A stretch of 64,000 bases of DNA from Multifurca ochricompacta (taxonomy: Eukaryota > Basidiomycota > Agaricomycetes > Russulales > Russulaceae). A program made the position numbers and the translations under genes. This document shows, piece by piece, positions 1-10,084 of the stretch. Under the pieces are notes generated by a model. That model had not been told where the DNA came from. It saw nothing but the letters and a program-made list of their open reading frames with translations, and did not search any database. Numbering within the stretch: the stretch's first letter is position 1; each line of letters opens with the position of its first letter. Where the stretch lies: the NCBI GenBank assembly GCA_022496185.1, contig WTXG01000021.1, positions 186,001 to 250,000 on the forward strand. The letters are read 5' to 3'.

Positions 1-318
1 TTCACAAGTTGTTTGACCATAACATTATTGCATGACGCATTGTCACAGGAGATACTGAGGATCTGCAATTCAACTGTGAGTTATTCTTTATTCAACAATG
101 TTTCCTCCAACCTTATCTGCTATTTCATATTCTTGTAGGATCTTTGCAAAGCTTGTTGCCAAATTGAGTCCAGAGTGAGACTATTGGTGTCATGTTGAGA
201 ATATGACTGTCTGCTGGTATGTGTTATCATACCTCTGCAACCTCAACAATGTCTAATACTAGACACAGTGGTACACCCTTCTGCTCAAGGTGAACAGTGA
301 CTGCAACAAAGGCTCTAT
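1..318 (-). pseudogene. hAT transposase pseudogene, downstream segment
   Basis: This is the continuation of the hAT-family transposase whose upstream part lies at 9183-10782. Reading the minus strand from 318 downward and dropping one TSD copy, the frame runs straight on from the segment beyond the retrotransposon (SPNHR, then AFVAVTVHLEQ). That DAWTSPNH...AFVAVTVH pattern is characteristic of hAT transposases. An intron-like gap follows VEVAE, then SHSGLNLA...FAKILQEYEIADK, a second intron and LSISCDNASCNNVMVKQL. The gene runs off the left edge, so the C-terminal dimerisation region cannot be seen. The break is the LTR element inserted at 319-9182. Decayed, not functional. Confidence 0.8.
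314..318. repeat. Target-site duplication TCTAT, left copy
   Basis: TCTAT directly precedes the left LTR and is repeated at 9183-9187 directly after the right LTR. A 5 bp TSD fits Ty3/gypsy integration and fixes both ends of the element. Confidence 0.95.
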
Positions 319-908
319 TGTTACGTCCGGTGTGGGACGTTCCACACGACTTGTGTGACAGCGTTCATTCATTATCAGATAAGAGACCAATAGGGCCCCT
401 TGGAGTTATACGGGAAGAGTCAAAGTCAAAGAGGCTGTACTCTAAGACGATGTTGAACGGGAAGTACCAGAAGTACTTAAGATGGTTGAGTCAAAGTGTC
501 CAAAGGGAAGTCCAGAAGACAAGCACCAATGTATTCAATAAGTCGAGTCTGAGGTCTACAAGGTAGCTACAGTGGACTTATATACGTAATTGAATGAGCA
601 TCTAAAGATAAGATAAGGCAGAATCATGTGGGCCCAAATATACGAAAGCAGAGGGCATAAAGCCGCACTTCTGATAGGGAATTAAGTAAGTGTCCGGTCA
701 TAGAGATAAGAGATAAGAGATAAGCAGTGACGGGCCAAACATAAGTACAGTAACATAAACAAGGACAAAGGCAGTCACGGGGAAGGGAGCAGGGCATGTG
801 ATGGGTCCCAGGAAGGGGACGTGATCAAGAAATGGAGAGTTGGTGGAAGGGAAGGGTCGTCATTGGGGAGAGTGAAGAAAATTGGGTTGCTGGGCAAGGG
901 TCGTAACA
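319..908 (-). repeat. 3' LTR of the chromovirus (left copy)
   Basis: 590 bp from TGTTACG to CGTAACA. It differs from the copy at 8593-9182 at 16 positions, all transitions, 15 of them at CpG. It carries the minus-strand TATATAAG at 577-584 and a GATAAGA-rich stretch near 700-725. Short open frames inside it are LTR sequence, not genes. Confidence 0.95.
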
Positions 909-921
909 TCACCCCCCCTTC
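909..921 (-). other. Polypurine tract
   Basis: On the minus strand this reads GAAGGGGGGGTGA, directly before the 3' LTR. A purine run here is the expected plus-strand primer for reverse transcription. Confidence 0.85.
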
Positions 922-939
922 TGGTTCTAGCAGACCCGG

Positions 940-2178
940 CTAGAAACGACTCGTACTGTCATCATCCTGCACCAGGTCTAGATAGTCGTCAGCTACATTA
1001 CGATCATCCAGGGAGTAATTTTCTTTGTCCGAATCCTGGGGACACCGATGAGCGCGGAGAAACCTGTAAGGGCCGCGCTGCCCACACAAGTAGCAGAGGT
1101 CATGAACAGGGCAGTCCAGCTCGCAGTGTCCCAAGTTGTGGCGAAGACACTTGCCACACCATCCAGAGGGGTTGATGATGGTCAGAGCGACGCCAACGCG
1201 ATGGAAAATGCAGAACCGGCTCCAATGCAGATTGCTGCGGCAATGATGGCACCATTTGCAGTTGAGGGGACAGTTCCAACTAATGTGGTACTTGCTGTCG
1301 CACCGCCAACATGTCTCTCTGCAGGGGTTCTCATGCATTCGCGGCATCTCAAACCGGTTCGGCAGCAGTGTTGGAGAGGCTCCCAATGATTGTGGAGGGA
1401 GGGGTTGTGCATATGTGTCAGCATACCTTTCGGCGATAGTCTGGTACACATCTCCCTTTTCCAACCTCTTCCTGATCTCCACCAACTCCTGTTCCACCTG
1501 GAACATCCCACTCATCAGCCGTGTCATCATCTTTGCATGTTCTTTATATTGTCTATTGAGTGTCGTGCGCAGTGTCAGGTTCTTCCGCAGTCTCATCACC
1601 TCGGCTTTGAGACACAGAAGGTGCATGTCGTTCAGCACTTCGTCAATGGCGAAGGCCTGGGAGTCTTCAGCAGCTAGGTGTCCGAGCTGCTCGTTGCTCA
1701 TTGTGTGGTGGAGACGCCCCGTGTATCTCTCTTCCAAATAGACCGGGGCCCCATAAACTGGACCGTTCTTCTTCATGCATCCGGCCATGTCCATCCCTCC
1801 ATTGGTATAAAAGATGTACTTAGCTATAGCGACCTCTCCATCGGCCATGGTGATTTCAAGAGGGTAGTACATGGACGAGTTTGGGTTATTGGCAAAGAAC
1901 GGGAATTCTGGGACTTCGTCATCCAACTCCATCCCCAAAAGGTCGTTCGGGTGAGGCTCCTCGCAGTGGTCAAAGTCATCATTGGGGTTGGGGGATTGGT
2001 TTTTGACTCGTGCCTCGGTGGCTTCATAATCAATAGGGGAGGAGGGGTGTGTAGAAGGATGGGCAGATGGGAGGTTCTCGACAACTACGGCGGAAGAGGT
2101 AAAGGCATCGATGGCGGCATTGGCAGCGACAAAAGACATGATGGATTGGATAGTGTTAGAACGTTGCTGGAAGAGCAT
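940..2178 (-). CDS. Extra retrotransposon ORF with four zinc-knuckle-like clusters
   Basis: An uninterrupted 412-codon frame starts with ATG at 2178, about 15 nt after the chromodomain reading frame stops, and ends just before the polypurine tract. The N-terminal half is acidic and low in recognisable domains. A Leu/Arg/Glu-rich, probably helical stretch covers residues 190-245. The C-terminal third holds Cys/His clusters: CWRCDSKYHISWNC and CHHCRSNLHWSRFC are exact CX2CX4HX4C, CGKCLRHNLGHCELDC is CX2CX6HX4C, and a fourth begins CYLCGQRG. These suggest RNA/DNA binding, like a nucleocapsid. The position is where some retroelements carry an envelope-like or accessory gene, but I see no signal peptide or membrane segment. 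It stays open while gag and pol of the same copy have stops. Function unknown. Confidence 0.75.
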   Translation of the reverse strand: MLFQQRSNTIQSIMSFVAANAAIDAFTSSAVVVENLPSAHPSTHPSSPIDYEATEARVKNQSPNPNDDFDHCEEPHPNDLLGMELDDEVPEFPFFANNPNSSMYYPLEITMADGEVAIAKYIFYTNGGMDMAGCMKKNGPVYGAPVYLEERYTGRLHHTMSNEQLGHLAAEDSQAFAIDEVLNDMHLLCLKAEVMRLRKNLTLRTTLNRQYKEHAKMMTRLMSGMFQVEQELVEIRKRLEKGDVYQTIAERYADTYAQPLPPQSLGASPTLLPNRFEMPRMHENPCRETCWRCDSKYHISWNCPLNCKWCHHCRSNLHWSRFCIFHRVGVALTIINPSGWCGKCLRHNLGHCELDCPVHDLCYLCGQRGPYRFLRAHRCPQDSDKENYSLDDRNVADDYLDLVQDDDSTSRF

Positions 2179-2199
2179 GTACTGGGGAATTAGACGGGG

Positions 2200-2440
2200 T
2201 CCTGGGTTGTCCTTTTAACTGTTCTTGGGCGCTTCTGGGTGTTGGGCGTGGAACTCTGAGATAAGGACTGGGGCAAAGATATCCCGGCTGGTTCCCATGA
2301 GTTGTCAGAGGCTGGGAATCCTTTCCACTTGATCAGGTAATACAGCTTGTGCCCTCGGCCTTGTTGCTTTGAGTCTAGAATGCGTTCTACTTCCCACTCC
2401 TCTTCCCTGTTGATAAGGTCAGGTGGGGTCTTGGGAAGTT
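2200..2440 (-). pseudogene. Chromodomain at the C-terminus of integrase, frameshifted
   Basis: On the minus strand a frame reads [13 protein letters not shown], then [10 protein letters not shown] and NSWEP, the canonical chromodomain core with its aromatic and WKG/W-E-P landmarks. It is out of frame with the integrase core, whose frame stops at 2387, so a one-base shift lies near 2420-2440. A second shift follows the chromodomain: the family-typical [18 protein letters not shown] tail is in yet another frame. Chromodomains of this class target integration to marked chromatin. Confidence 0.85.
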
Positions 2441-4642
2441 CCCTCCATGAATGGAGGTTTCCTTATACGGGGTCAGAAGCTTGGCATGGAAGACAGGGTG
2501 GATCTTCCATTTCGGCGGCAATTGCAGTTCGTAAGACACATCTGACAGCTTCCGTATGATCTGGAAGGGTCCATGACGTTGGGGTGCTAGTTTGGCCGAG
2601 GGGTGTGAGGTGTGAATGTTTTGTCCCTCTAGCCATACCCAGTCATTGGTCTGATAAGGTGTGAATGTACTCGGCCCTGCTGCCATAAGTTGCTGTGCCT
2701 TTACCAGATTTTCATTGGCGGATTGCCATAGCTGTTCCCATTGGCTTATTCGTTGGGTTACCAAAGGGACATTAGTGGGTTTATCGGCCCATGTGGTACG
2801 CAGAGTCCAGCCCATGATGAGGGAAAATGGGGTGGCTTTTGTTGTCCCGTTGGGCCATGAGTTATGAGCAAACTCCGCAGTTGATAACCATTCTGCCCAG
2901 TCATCTTGCCGGGCATTGCACCAAAACCAAAGGTATTGTTCTAACCATTGGTTTGTTCGCTCAGACTGTCCATCCGTCTGTGGGTGGTAAGCCATTGAGA
3001 TATTCTGTGTAATGTCTAATGTTTTGCACAGGGCTTTAGCAAAGGCCAAGGTGAATCACGTATCTCGGTCAGATATAATCTTCCTAGGGAGTCCGTAGTG
3101 GCGGTATACATGGTTCAGATAGAGCTTTGCCACTCCTTCGGCTGTAATAGTTTCATTGCAGGGAACAAATAAGGCCACCTTGGAACAATTGTGGTCAGTG
3201 ATTGTGAGGATAGTGTCGAAACCCTGTGACTTGGGTAGTTTGACTATGAAGTCCATGGCGATAGTCTGGAAGGGGGTTGACGAGATGGGAGTGATGGGGT
3301 GCATTGGTGGGATTTTTGGGTGTGTGTTGACTTTGTTTGCTTGGCATGCTGCACATCCCTGTACATAGCTCTCGACATCCTTTTTCATGTTGGGCCACCA
3401 ATAGTCTCGTTTGGCCAGGGCGTAAGTGTTGGCAATGCCAGGATGTCCTGCGGAAGGGAGGTCATGGTGAAAATGGATCACCCCCCTCTTAATGTTGTCG
3501 CCACCAGTGACAACAAGTCGATCCCCATCCTTCCACCACAGGCCATTGACTTCTTTCAGGTTGTGTGCTTCAGCCCATGAACGGCATAGTTCTTGGTTCA
3601 TATTTTGGGAGATTTGTGCCCACAGGTCCATGTCGTGGAGACTGACTATGGCAGTCTTTGCAAAGACTTCCTCTGGTAGAACGGTGACATCGTTATTGTC
3701 ATCTTCACCCATGTGCATATCTGACCTGCGCAACAGCACATCCGCTCTAGCATTCTGGCTTCCAGCAATATGTTTCAAAGTGAAGTTATACTCCTCTAGC
3801 TCCAGGACTTCTCGTGCCACACATCGACTGATTTTATGGGGTTCCTTCCAATATAGTAGGTTGGAATGGTCAGTATGGATGATGGTTCTATGAGGAGTTC
3901 CTGCCAGGTAAGGTCGCCAGTGTCGCAATGCCTTGACTATGGCTAGGAGTTCTCTGTCCCAGATGTCATAGTTCCGTTCAGCTGGCGAGAAAGTTTCAGA
4001 ATAGTATGCCACTGGGTGAAGTATTTGCGTGGTGTCCCTCTGGTACAGCACTGCTCCATTTGCGAAGTGAGAGGCATCCACTTCTAATTCAAAGGGACAG
4101 CTCAGGTCTGGTTGAATGAGTACTGGTTCTGAGCCGACGAGGTCCCTAATTTGTTCGAAAGCCCATTGCTGCGCTGTATCCCAATGCCATGGTACATCCT
4201 TTTTCAACAGATCATTTAAGGGCCATGCAATGCCTGAAAATCCCTTGACAAACCGTCAATAGAAGTTACAGAATCCGATGAATGATCGGACGTCCTTGAC
4301 ACAGGTTGGCACGGGCCACTCCCGGATCCCTTGTACTTTAACAGGGTCCATGTGTACTTGTCCTCCTTCTAAAATGACTCCCAGGTATTCGACGCTCCAT
4401 TGCTCAAAGGAGCACTTGGCTGGTTTGAGATACAGGTCGTGTTCTCGTAATATATCCAGTACCTGATGTACGCGCTCTCGATGGTGGTCTAAGTCGTCTG
4501 GGGTGGCTACTAAGATGTCATCCATGTAAACCACCACTTCACTGGTGATGTAACGCTCAGCGGGGCATTGCTGTGCGACGTGCACCGGTCGGCGCAAGTC
4601 CACTGACACTAGTCCGGCACTAGTCAGCCACATCTGTGGCAC
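2387..4642 (-). pseudogene. pol, distal part: end of RT, RNase H and integrase
   Basis: Reading 4544 downward: the RT active-site motif YMDD followed by ILVAT and the thumb region, then RNase H (FELEVDASHFANGAVLYQ; HTDHSNLLYW), then integrase. Integrase has a zinc-binding N-terminus (HHDLPSAGHPG ... CAACQ) and catalytic residues visible at MDFI, SDRD and the Glu of GQSERTN, consistent with D,D-35-E. The frame is broken by TGA at about 4256 inside the family-typical NFYRRF motif and by TGA at about 3056 just after SDRDT. Both are where CGA (Arg) is expected, so both are explained by CpG deamination. The codons between 4550 and 4642 belong to the inserted solo LTR. Confidence 0.9.
4545..4549. 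repeat. TSD GGTGA of the nested solo LTR, left copy
   Basis: GGTGA precedes the inserted LTR and recurs at 5906-5910. Removing the insertion and one TSD copy restores one reading frame across the RT palm. Confidence 0.9.
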
Positions 4643-5905
4643 CCGACACTATGGGTCCGGGATCTTCAGCAAGCCTGGCACAACAAGGCCAGGCTCTTAG
4701 CTTCAGGGTGAATAGGAAGTTGTGCTATAACCAAGCACAGAGAGAGACGGGACAAGTCAGCCAAAGGGAGCTAATCCCCTAAGGCTGTTGAGTGGGGACA
4801 GGACCCGGCCACAGTGCTAGAAGCACACCAAGTGGACCAAAGTCAGAGAGGGCAAAGGAAGGGAAGCCAGAGCATCAACAGCATCTGGGTAATGGATGGG
4901 ATTCGGAACAGAAGTGCACACCCATTGCCAGAGGCAATGGGGTCCTTCCGGAGATTATGAAGAATGAGAAAGGGCAAATAAGCCCCTCTGTATTCCGTGA
5001 CTAGGGAAACTCTAGGCTGAAGGCACAAGAGGTCAAATCTAGGGTTGTACAAACTGTCTACAGGGTCTTATATACTGTATGGGGATCTGGTTTGTAGCTA
5101 ATCAGGAACAGGGTCAGAGTCCTTATCATCCAATAGCAGATAAGATGTCAAATATAGTCCATGATAAGGAAAAGCCTTATCAGAAGCATAATCATGTGGG
5201 ACAGCCCCACAGGAGTCATATCAGTGTGGGAGGATTCCCACCAGGGTCAGGGGTAAATGGGGAGATAACAGGTCCCACAGGAGTCAGGGTGGATGTGGGA
5301 ATACTCCCACAGGAATCAGAGAAGCGAATGATAAGCCAGATGGGCCATGTGATCAGAAAGGGGTAAATGATCAGATGAAGATGCTGTGATCAGGGTCAGG
5401 GATCACATGGTCCAAAGTCACATGGTCAGGGATCACATGGCCAAGGGTCACATGGCCAAGGGTCACATGGCCAAGGGTCACATGGCCAAGGGTCACATGA
5501 CTGGCAGAGGGTCAAGTACAAGCCAAAGTCGTCTAGTTGTCTGGACTGGTCAGATTGGCAGGGACAATGTCAGGGGTTCCTATGGGTGTCAAGCACAGGG
5601 ACAGGGTCAGGAGCAGTGGCCAAGGCATAAGCCAAGGCAGCAAGGAAGGGTGGTGTACATCCAACAGTGTAGCAGCATAACTACCAGCAGGTTAGGTGTA
5701 AATGGCAGCATGGGAGGTCAGTCCTATGAACAATGTCAAAGGAATCAGGGTAGGGTCCTGGGCACACAGGCCACAGGCATCAAGGAAGGTCCCAAGGCAA
5801 CAGGCCAAGGGCATCAAAGAGTGGTCCAGAGAAGGAGGAGATCAAGGATGGTGCAAAGAATAAGGCATGGTGTGCAGGGTCAGGAAAAAGAGTAGGGTCG
5901 TAACA
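4550..5905 (-). mobile_element. Nested solo LTR (1,356 bp) of a related element
   Basis: The insertion begins TGTAACG and ends CGTAACA, nearly the same termini as the host element's LTRs, and is flanked by GGTGA. It has no coding region of its own. It carries a minus-strand TATATAAG at 5067-5074 and a CTTATCAGAAGCATAATCATGTGGG-like stretch resembling the 590 bp LTR, so it is probably a larger LTR from the same lineage, in the same orientation. A solo LTR arises by recombination between the two LTRs of a full insertion. It contains a 15 bp minisatellite at 5431-5505. The open frames within it are repeat artefacts. Confidence 0.85.
5431..5505. repeat. 15 bp tandem repeat, GGTCACATGGCCAAG
   Basis: About five near-perfect copies, degrading to GGTCACATGACTGGC at the right end. 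Related GTCACATGGTC units lie just upstream (5395-5430). It forms a Met/His/Lys-rich pseudo-repeat protein if translated, which I do not believe is expressed. Confidence 0.9.
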
Positions 5906-7060
5906 GGTGAGGATAAGGTCGCGGAAGATGTGATTCATCATGGATTGGAACGTTGCTGGCGAATTCGTAAGACCAAAGAACATGACATTTGGTTCGAATA
6001 GCCCTTGATTTGTTTTGAATGCAGCTTTACACTGGTTGCCGTCTTTGATCCTGACATTGTTGTAACCCCATCGTATGTCCATCTTGGAGAAGAGGGACTT
6101 ATCCCTCATGGTGTCAATGAGCTCAGAGATAAGTGGCAGGGGATAGGCGTTTTTTATAGTGTAAGCATTGATTCGCCAATAGTCCTGGACTGGTTGCAGC
6201 TTGCCGTCCTTCTTTTTGATGAAGAAGAAGGGCAAGGCGTACTGTGACTTGGATGGGCGAATATATCCCTTTGCCAAATGTTCTTCAAGGAATTCTGTCA
6301 GCGCTGCTTGTTCAGACTGGGACAGTGGGTAAATCTTGCAGTCTATTGCTGCCGGCATGTCGGGGAGTAGATCTATGGCATGATCCCATGGTCGGGAGGG
6401 TGGAAATCGCTGTGACTCTTCTTCGGAGAACACTCTCCAATGCCGGTGGTAGACATGTGGTACTATGTCGCTGTAAGTCTTCTCTGTCTGCCCCTGTATT
6501 GCTTTCTGGGCTAACTCTGATGCCTTGGTTGCATAGCAGCGGCCTAGGTCTTCCTCGCTTGTGCCTGCAGCTCTTACTTCCCTATGTCTGACTGCATAGT
6601 CATATCCTATCGACGTAATGATAGTGGGGTAGGAATCTTTGTCCATTGTCGCATCAGTCCAATTAATCTTGGGTTCGAATGCGGCAAGCCATGGATACCC
6701 CAAGATGAGGTCTTTGTCCCCTAAGTTGGTGATCAGGAAACGGATAGCCTTCATTGTTTCCCCAACTTGGATGTTCAGGTCGGTATAGTGTGTGATCTTT
6801 CCAGTGTGATTGGCTGTTCCATCAATATTCCAGATATTTTTTTCTGTGGGAAGTGCCTGCATCCCAAGTCCTAAGGTTTTAATCATTCGTGGACTGATGA
6901 AGTTATCTGTAGCTCCAGAGTCCACTAGGATATCTCGGTTGGCCGTCCTCTGTGTAGTTTCGAAATGAACTGGTATTTTCAATGATTTGAATCGACTAGT
7001 ATACACAGAGGTAACATGGAGTGCTCGCACCCAGGCTGATGGGGTAGAGCTTATCAAAAA
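5906..7060 (-). pseudogene. pol, proximal part: protease and N-terminal RT
   Basis: From about 7060 downward the minus strand encodes a retropepsin-like protease with active-site ILVDSGATDNFISP. A linker follows, then RT fingers/palm: PYSLSQSE-type primer-grip region (IYPLSQSEQAALTEFLEEHL), FFIKKKDGKL, YTIKNAYPLPLI, KMDIRWGYNN and FFGLTNSPATFQ. DYWRIN has Trp where Arg is usual (CGG to TGG, again a CpG transition). The frame is cut by the solo LTR at 5905, just before YMDD. Confidence 0.9.
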
Positions 7061-7089
7061 TCCTTCTTTGCGAATGCCTTCTCGACAAG

Positions 7090-8592
7090 GATGGCTCGCA
7101 CTTCCTCACTCTCTTTCATCATACTTGCCCAGATGTCTTGGGCTTTTTCTTCCTTGGTTCGTTTGTCTATGGTAGGCGGATTATGGCGGATGGGGGCCAC
7201 AGGTGCAGTGGTTGCTTCTGCAACTCGTACCCCTTCTTCGGACAGTCTCGGGACATATGCCCTTGTCCTTTACAGCGGAAACACCGCCCCTCCTTCATCA
7301 GCGTCTGTCATTTGTCCTTGGTGAGCATGGCTCTTGCCCTGATCCTGTCTGCTGAGGTGTCCATAGCATTGGGATCCCTTTGGGTAGTGTGCGTTGGTTT
7401 GACTCCAAACGCTGTCTTCCACTGCTCTCGAGTCTTTCCCTTCTTTGTGTCGACCCCAAATCGAGTTTGGAAGTCAAGGTAGTCCTGCTGCTGTCGTCGA
7501 GCAGCATCAACCCACTCATCCCAGTCATGTGGATGGTGAAACTGGATGATATTTTTGACAAGCGGGTTCGGCAATCCTTGGGAGAAGAGGTCCAAGGTTG
7601 CTTCTTCATCTGTATCATAACCTGCTTGGTTTGCCAGGCTTCAGAACTTTGCCACATAGGCATCGAGCTCTCCTTTTTCCATTCGCAGGGACTTCAATTC
7701 CCTGGCCGCCTTCTGCTTTGCTTGTCCATCAGTGAAGGCGTCTTTGAACCTCTGGGCTATGGTTTCCCAAAGGCCTTCGCTGGTAGTGCGACGGCCACTC
7801 TCTACCTGCTCATTCAGCCACTCAAGCTGTTCCATTGTCCAATCATCAACTGCGTCACCTCTGATAAGTGAAAGAAAGAGGTTGGCGCGTTGGAAAGGGT
7901 TGACGATTTGGGCAACGTCATGATTGAAGTTTTTAAACGTGGTGAACTCCAGCATAAACTTCTTGCTTTGGGAGCGATCTCCTGTGAAGGTCTGAGGCAG
8001 AATTCCCAAAAGACGTCCCGATGGTGGAGGGATGTTTGGGATAGCAGGGGGAGGTGGAGGCAGGGGAGGAGTGGGGTCAGGGAGCTGGGCAGCAATGGTC
8101 AACATGTTTTGGTGAAATGGGGTGATGGTGTCGGCAGATTGTATCGATATCTGAGGAGTTGTCAAAGCAGGTGCTCTGATCGTGACAACTGCTGGTGCAA
8201 CCAGAGGTGTAGACAATGCTAATGCTGGTGCGTCTTCACTACTTTCGTCAATGTATTCTTCTGGTTCTGAGTCGGTGATAATCGCGGGTGGGTTTTCTCT
8301 CCATGGTCCAAGCCCAAATTCCAGTGGAGCGGGGGTGGTAGTAACCCATGAATGCTTACTTTCCGAGTATCGGATACGATACCAGACTCTCTTTTCATCA
8401 TCGTATTCTACCAGTTGGTATCTTCCGTCATGATAGACATAGTATCCAAACTCAGATTCAAAGTCTTTCCAGACGGCAGAGCCAAGTGTCTGTTGTGAAA
8501 GATTATTCTCGTCTCTGCATTCGATAAGCTCTTCTTTGAACAAGGTCTGGCTGCAGCTGGACGAAGCCACGTTGGGAAGAGACTCGACTTGA
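7090..8592 (-). pseudogene. gag with capsid region and CCHC zinc knuckle
   Basis: The frame opens directly after the 5' LTR. I see no ATG at its head; a GTG sits at 8570, so the true start is lost or downstream. The capsid-like retrotrans_gag region (QRANLFLSLIRGDAVDDW ... LRMEKGELDAYVAKF) spans about 7640-8000. An in-frame TGA at 7641-7643 is followed in the same frame by SLANQAGYD...DLFSQGLPNPLVKNI. A second TGA at 7308-7310 precedes a perfect zinc knuckle, CFRCKGQGHMSRDC (CX2CX4HX4C), at about 7283-7242. Both stops become Arg if a C-to-T change is reversed. Gag packages element RNA into particles. Confidence 0.85.
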
Positions 8593-9182
8593 TGTTACGT
8601 CTGGTGCGGGATGTTCCACACGACTTGTGTGACAGCGTTCATTCATTATCAGATAAGAGACCAATAGGGCCCCTTGGAGTTATACGGGAAGAGTCAAAGT
8701 CAAAGAGGCTGTACTCTAAGACGATGTTGAACGGGAAGTACCAGAAGTACTTAAGACGGTTGAGTCAAAGTGTCCAAAGGGAAGTCCAGAAGACAAGCAC
8801 CGATGTATTCAATAAGTCGAGTCTGAGGTCTACAAGGTAGCTACAGTGGACTTATATACGTAATTGAATGAGCGTCTAAAGATAAGATAAGGCGGAATCA
8901 TGTGGGCCCAAATATACGAAAGCAGAGGGTGTAAAGCCGTGCTTCTGATAGGGAATTAAGTAAGTGTCCGGTCATAGAGATAAGAGATAAGAGATAAGCA
9001 ATGACAGGCCAAACATAAGTACAGTAACATAAACAAGGACAAAGGCAGTCACAGGGAAGGGAGCAGGGCACGTGATGGGTCCCAGGAAGGGGACGTGATC
9101 AAGAAATGGAGAGTCGGTGGAAGGGAAGGGTCGTCATTGGGGAGAGTGAAGAAAATTGGGTTGCTGGGCAAGGGTCGTAACA
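8593..9182 (-). repeat. 5' LTR of the chromovirus (right copy)
   Basis: 590 bp, TGTTACG...CGTAACA, partner of 319-908. As the element is on the minus strand this is the promoter LTR. Confidence 0.95.
8851..8858 (-). promoter_or_regulatory. TATA box in the 5' LTR
   Basis: Minus-strand TATATAAG, conserved in the other LTR (577-584) and in the nested solo LTR (5067-5074). This is the likely core promoter of the element. Confidence 0.6.
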
Positions 9183-9187
9183 TCTAT
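9183..9187. repeat. Target-site duplication TCTAT, right copy
   Basis: Matches 314-318. Confidence 0.95.
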
Positions 9188-9574
9188 GATTTGGTGATGT
9201 CCATGCATCTGTTGCGAAGTTTAATGCACCATCATATTCCTTTTTTTTGATCAGTTTGCAAGCCTCAAGACCAAATTGCTTTCTCACATGTAGCATCTTA
9301 GCAATCTGTTGCCATGTCCGTGAAAAGACCATTCAAACATCGTGTGAGATGGTGGATGGTGATGGTATGTAATATCCAGGTCGACCTGTCTTCATCAAGC
9401 TTTGGAATCCACAGTCCTTCACAATCTCAAATGGCCAAAGACTTTCGGCAACCCATCAGACAATCTCAGCTCTATCATGTTTGAGATCAAGTATATGTGA
9501 GTCAGTATGGCACATACTTTGCTTCAGTTTTTGTGTGTTGTTGATGTGAGTATGAAACTTTGCCTTTTCCAACC

Positions 9575-9582
9575 CTCTTAAA
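9575..9582. repeat. 8 bp TSD CTCTTAAA, left copy
   Basis: Repeated exactly at 10085-10092, bracketing the element at 9583-10084. The 8 bp length is diagnostic of hAT. Confidence 0.95.
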
Positions 9583-10084
9583 TAGTGATGTGCCTGGCCC
9601 GGCTCAAAGCCGGAAGCCGGGCCAAGCCGGGCCTGTTTGGGCCGGGCCAAGCCAGGCCGTTGTGACGGCCCAGCAAGGGCTTTGGCCCGGCTCAGAGAAG
9701 CTAAAAGCCAAAGCCGCCGGCTCAGGCCGCGGCTTTCAACAGCACATACAAGTGCAATAGCAATCATCAAAATCAGTAGAAATCTGATCACAAAGTGGTT
9801 GATTTGGGTCACGTGATCATGTTTATCGCAGCATTTCAAACTTTTTCTTCGATATAGCTTTGCAATACGTAACACACTAAGTCATATTTGGATTAGCTGA
9901 ACTATAACTACTAGTTATATGTCATAAAATTTTCTCTGCCAAAAGCCGCGGCTTGGGCCAAGCCGGGCCAGGGCCAAGCCGTCTGTGGCGGCTTTGGCTC
10001 GGCCCAGACTTCAGGAAAGCCGGAGCCGCCTCAGGCCGAGCCAAAGCCGCGGCTTTTGGGCCAAGCCGGGCCGGAACATCACTA
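9583..10084. mobile_element. Non-autonomous hAT element (502 bp MITE)
   Basis: It starts TAGTGATGTGCCTGGCCCGGC and ends GCCGGGCCGGAACATCACTA, imperfect terminal inverted repeats with the hAT-like TAGTGATG end, and has a perfect 8 bp TSD. Both subterminal regions are packed with GGCCCGGCTT/AAGCCGCGGCTT motifs that can fold on themselves and may be transposase-binding repeats. There is no coding capacity. It is inserted in the transposase of a different hAT family. The CpG-rich subterminal repeats survive, so it is a younger insertion than the related relic at 11938-12008. Confidence 0.93.

Larger units (their letters stand above)
319..9182 (-). mobile_element. Ty3/gypsy chromodomain LTR retrotransposon, nested and decayed
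   Basis: An 8,864 bp LTR retrotransposon read on the minus strand. It has two 590 bp LTRs with TGTTACG...CGTAACA ends and a 5 bp TSD. The coding order is gag, protease, reverse transcriptase, RNase H, integrase, then a chromodomain, which is the Ty3/gypsy order and the chromovirus hallmark. An additional ORF lies before the 3' LTR. A 1,356 bp solo LTR interrupts the reverse transcriptase. At least four in-frame TGA stops and frameshifts near the chromodomain make it non-autonomous now. LTR divergence is 16/590, about 2.7 %, but nearly all of it is CpG transition, so a molecular-clock age would be too high. It sits inside a hAT transposase gene. Confidence 0.95.

Noticed and set aside
297..566. 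89-codon open frame repeated at 8589-8840
   Set aside because: It lies in the LTRs; both copies are LTR sequence and the coding match is a by-product of LTR identity.
940..2178. Envelope-like gene
   Set aside because: No signal peptide or transmembrane helix; the Cys/His clusters are nucleic-acid-binding knuckles.
5386..5895. 169-codon frame with HMAKGHMAKG repeats
   Set aside because: The repeat is the 15 bp minisatellite in the solo LTR read in one frame; no promoter, splice or family evidence.
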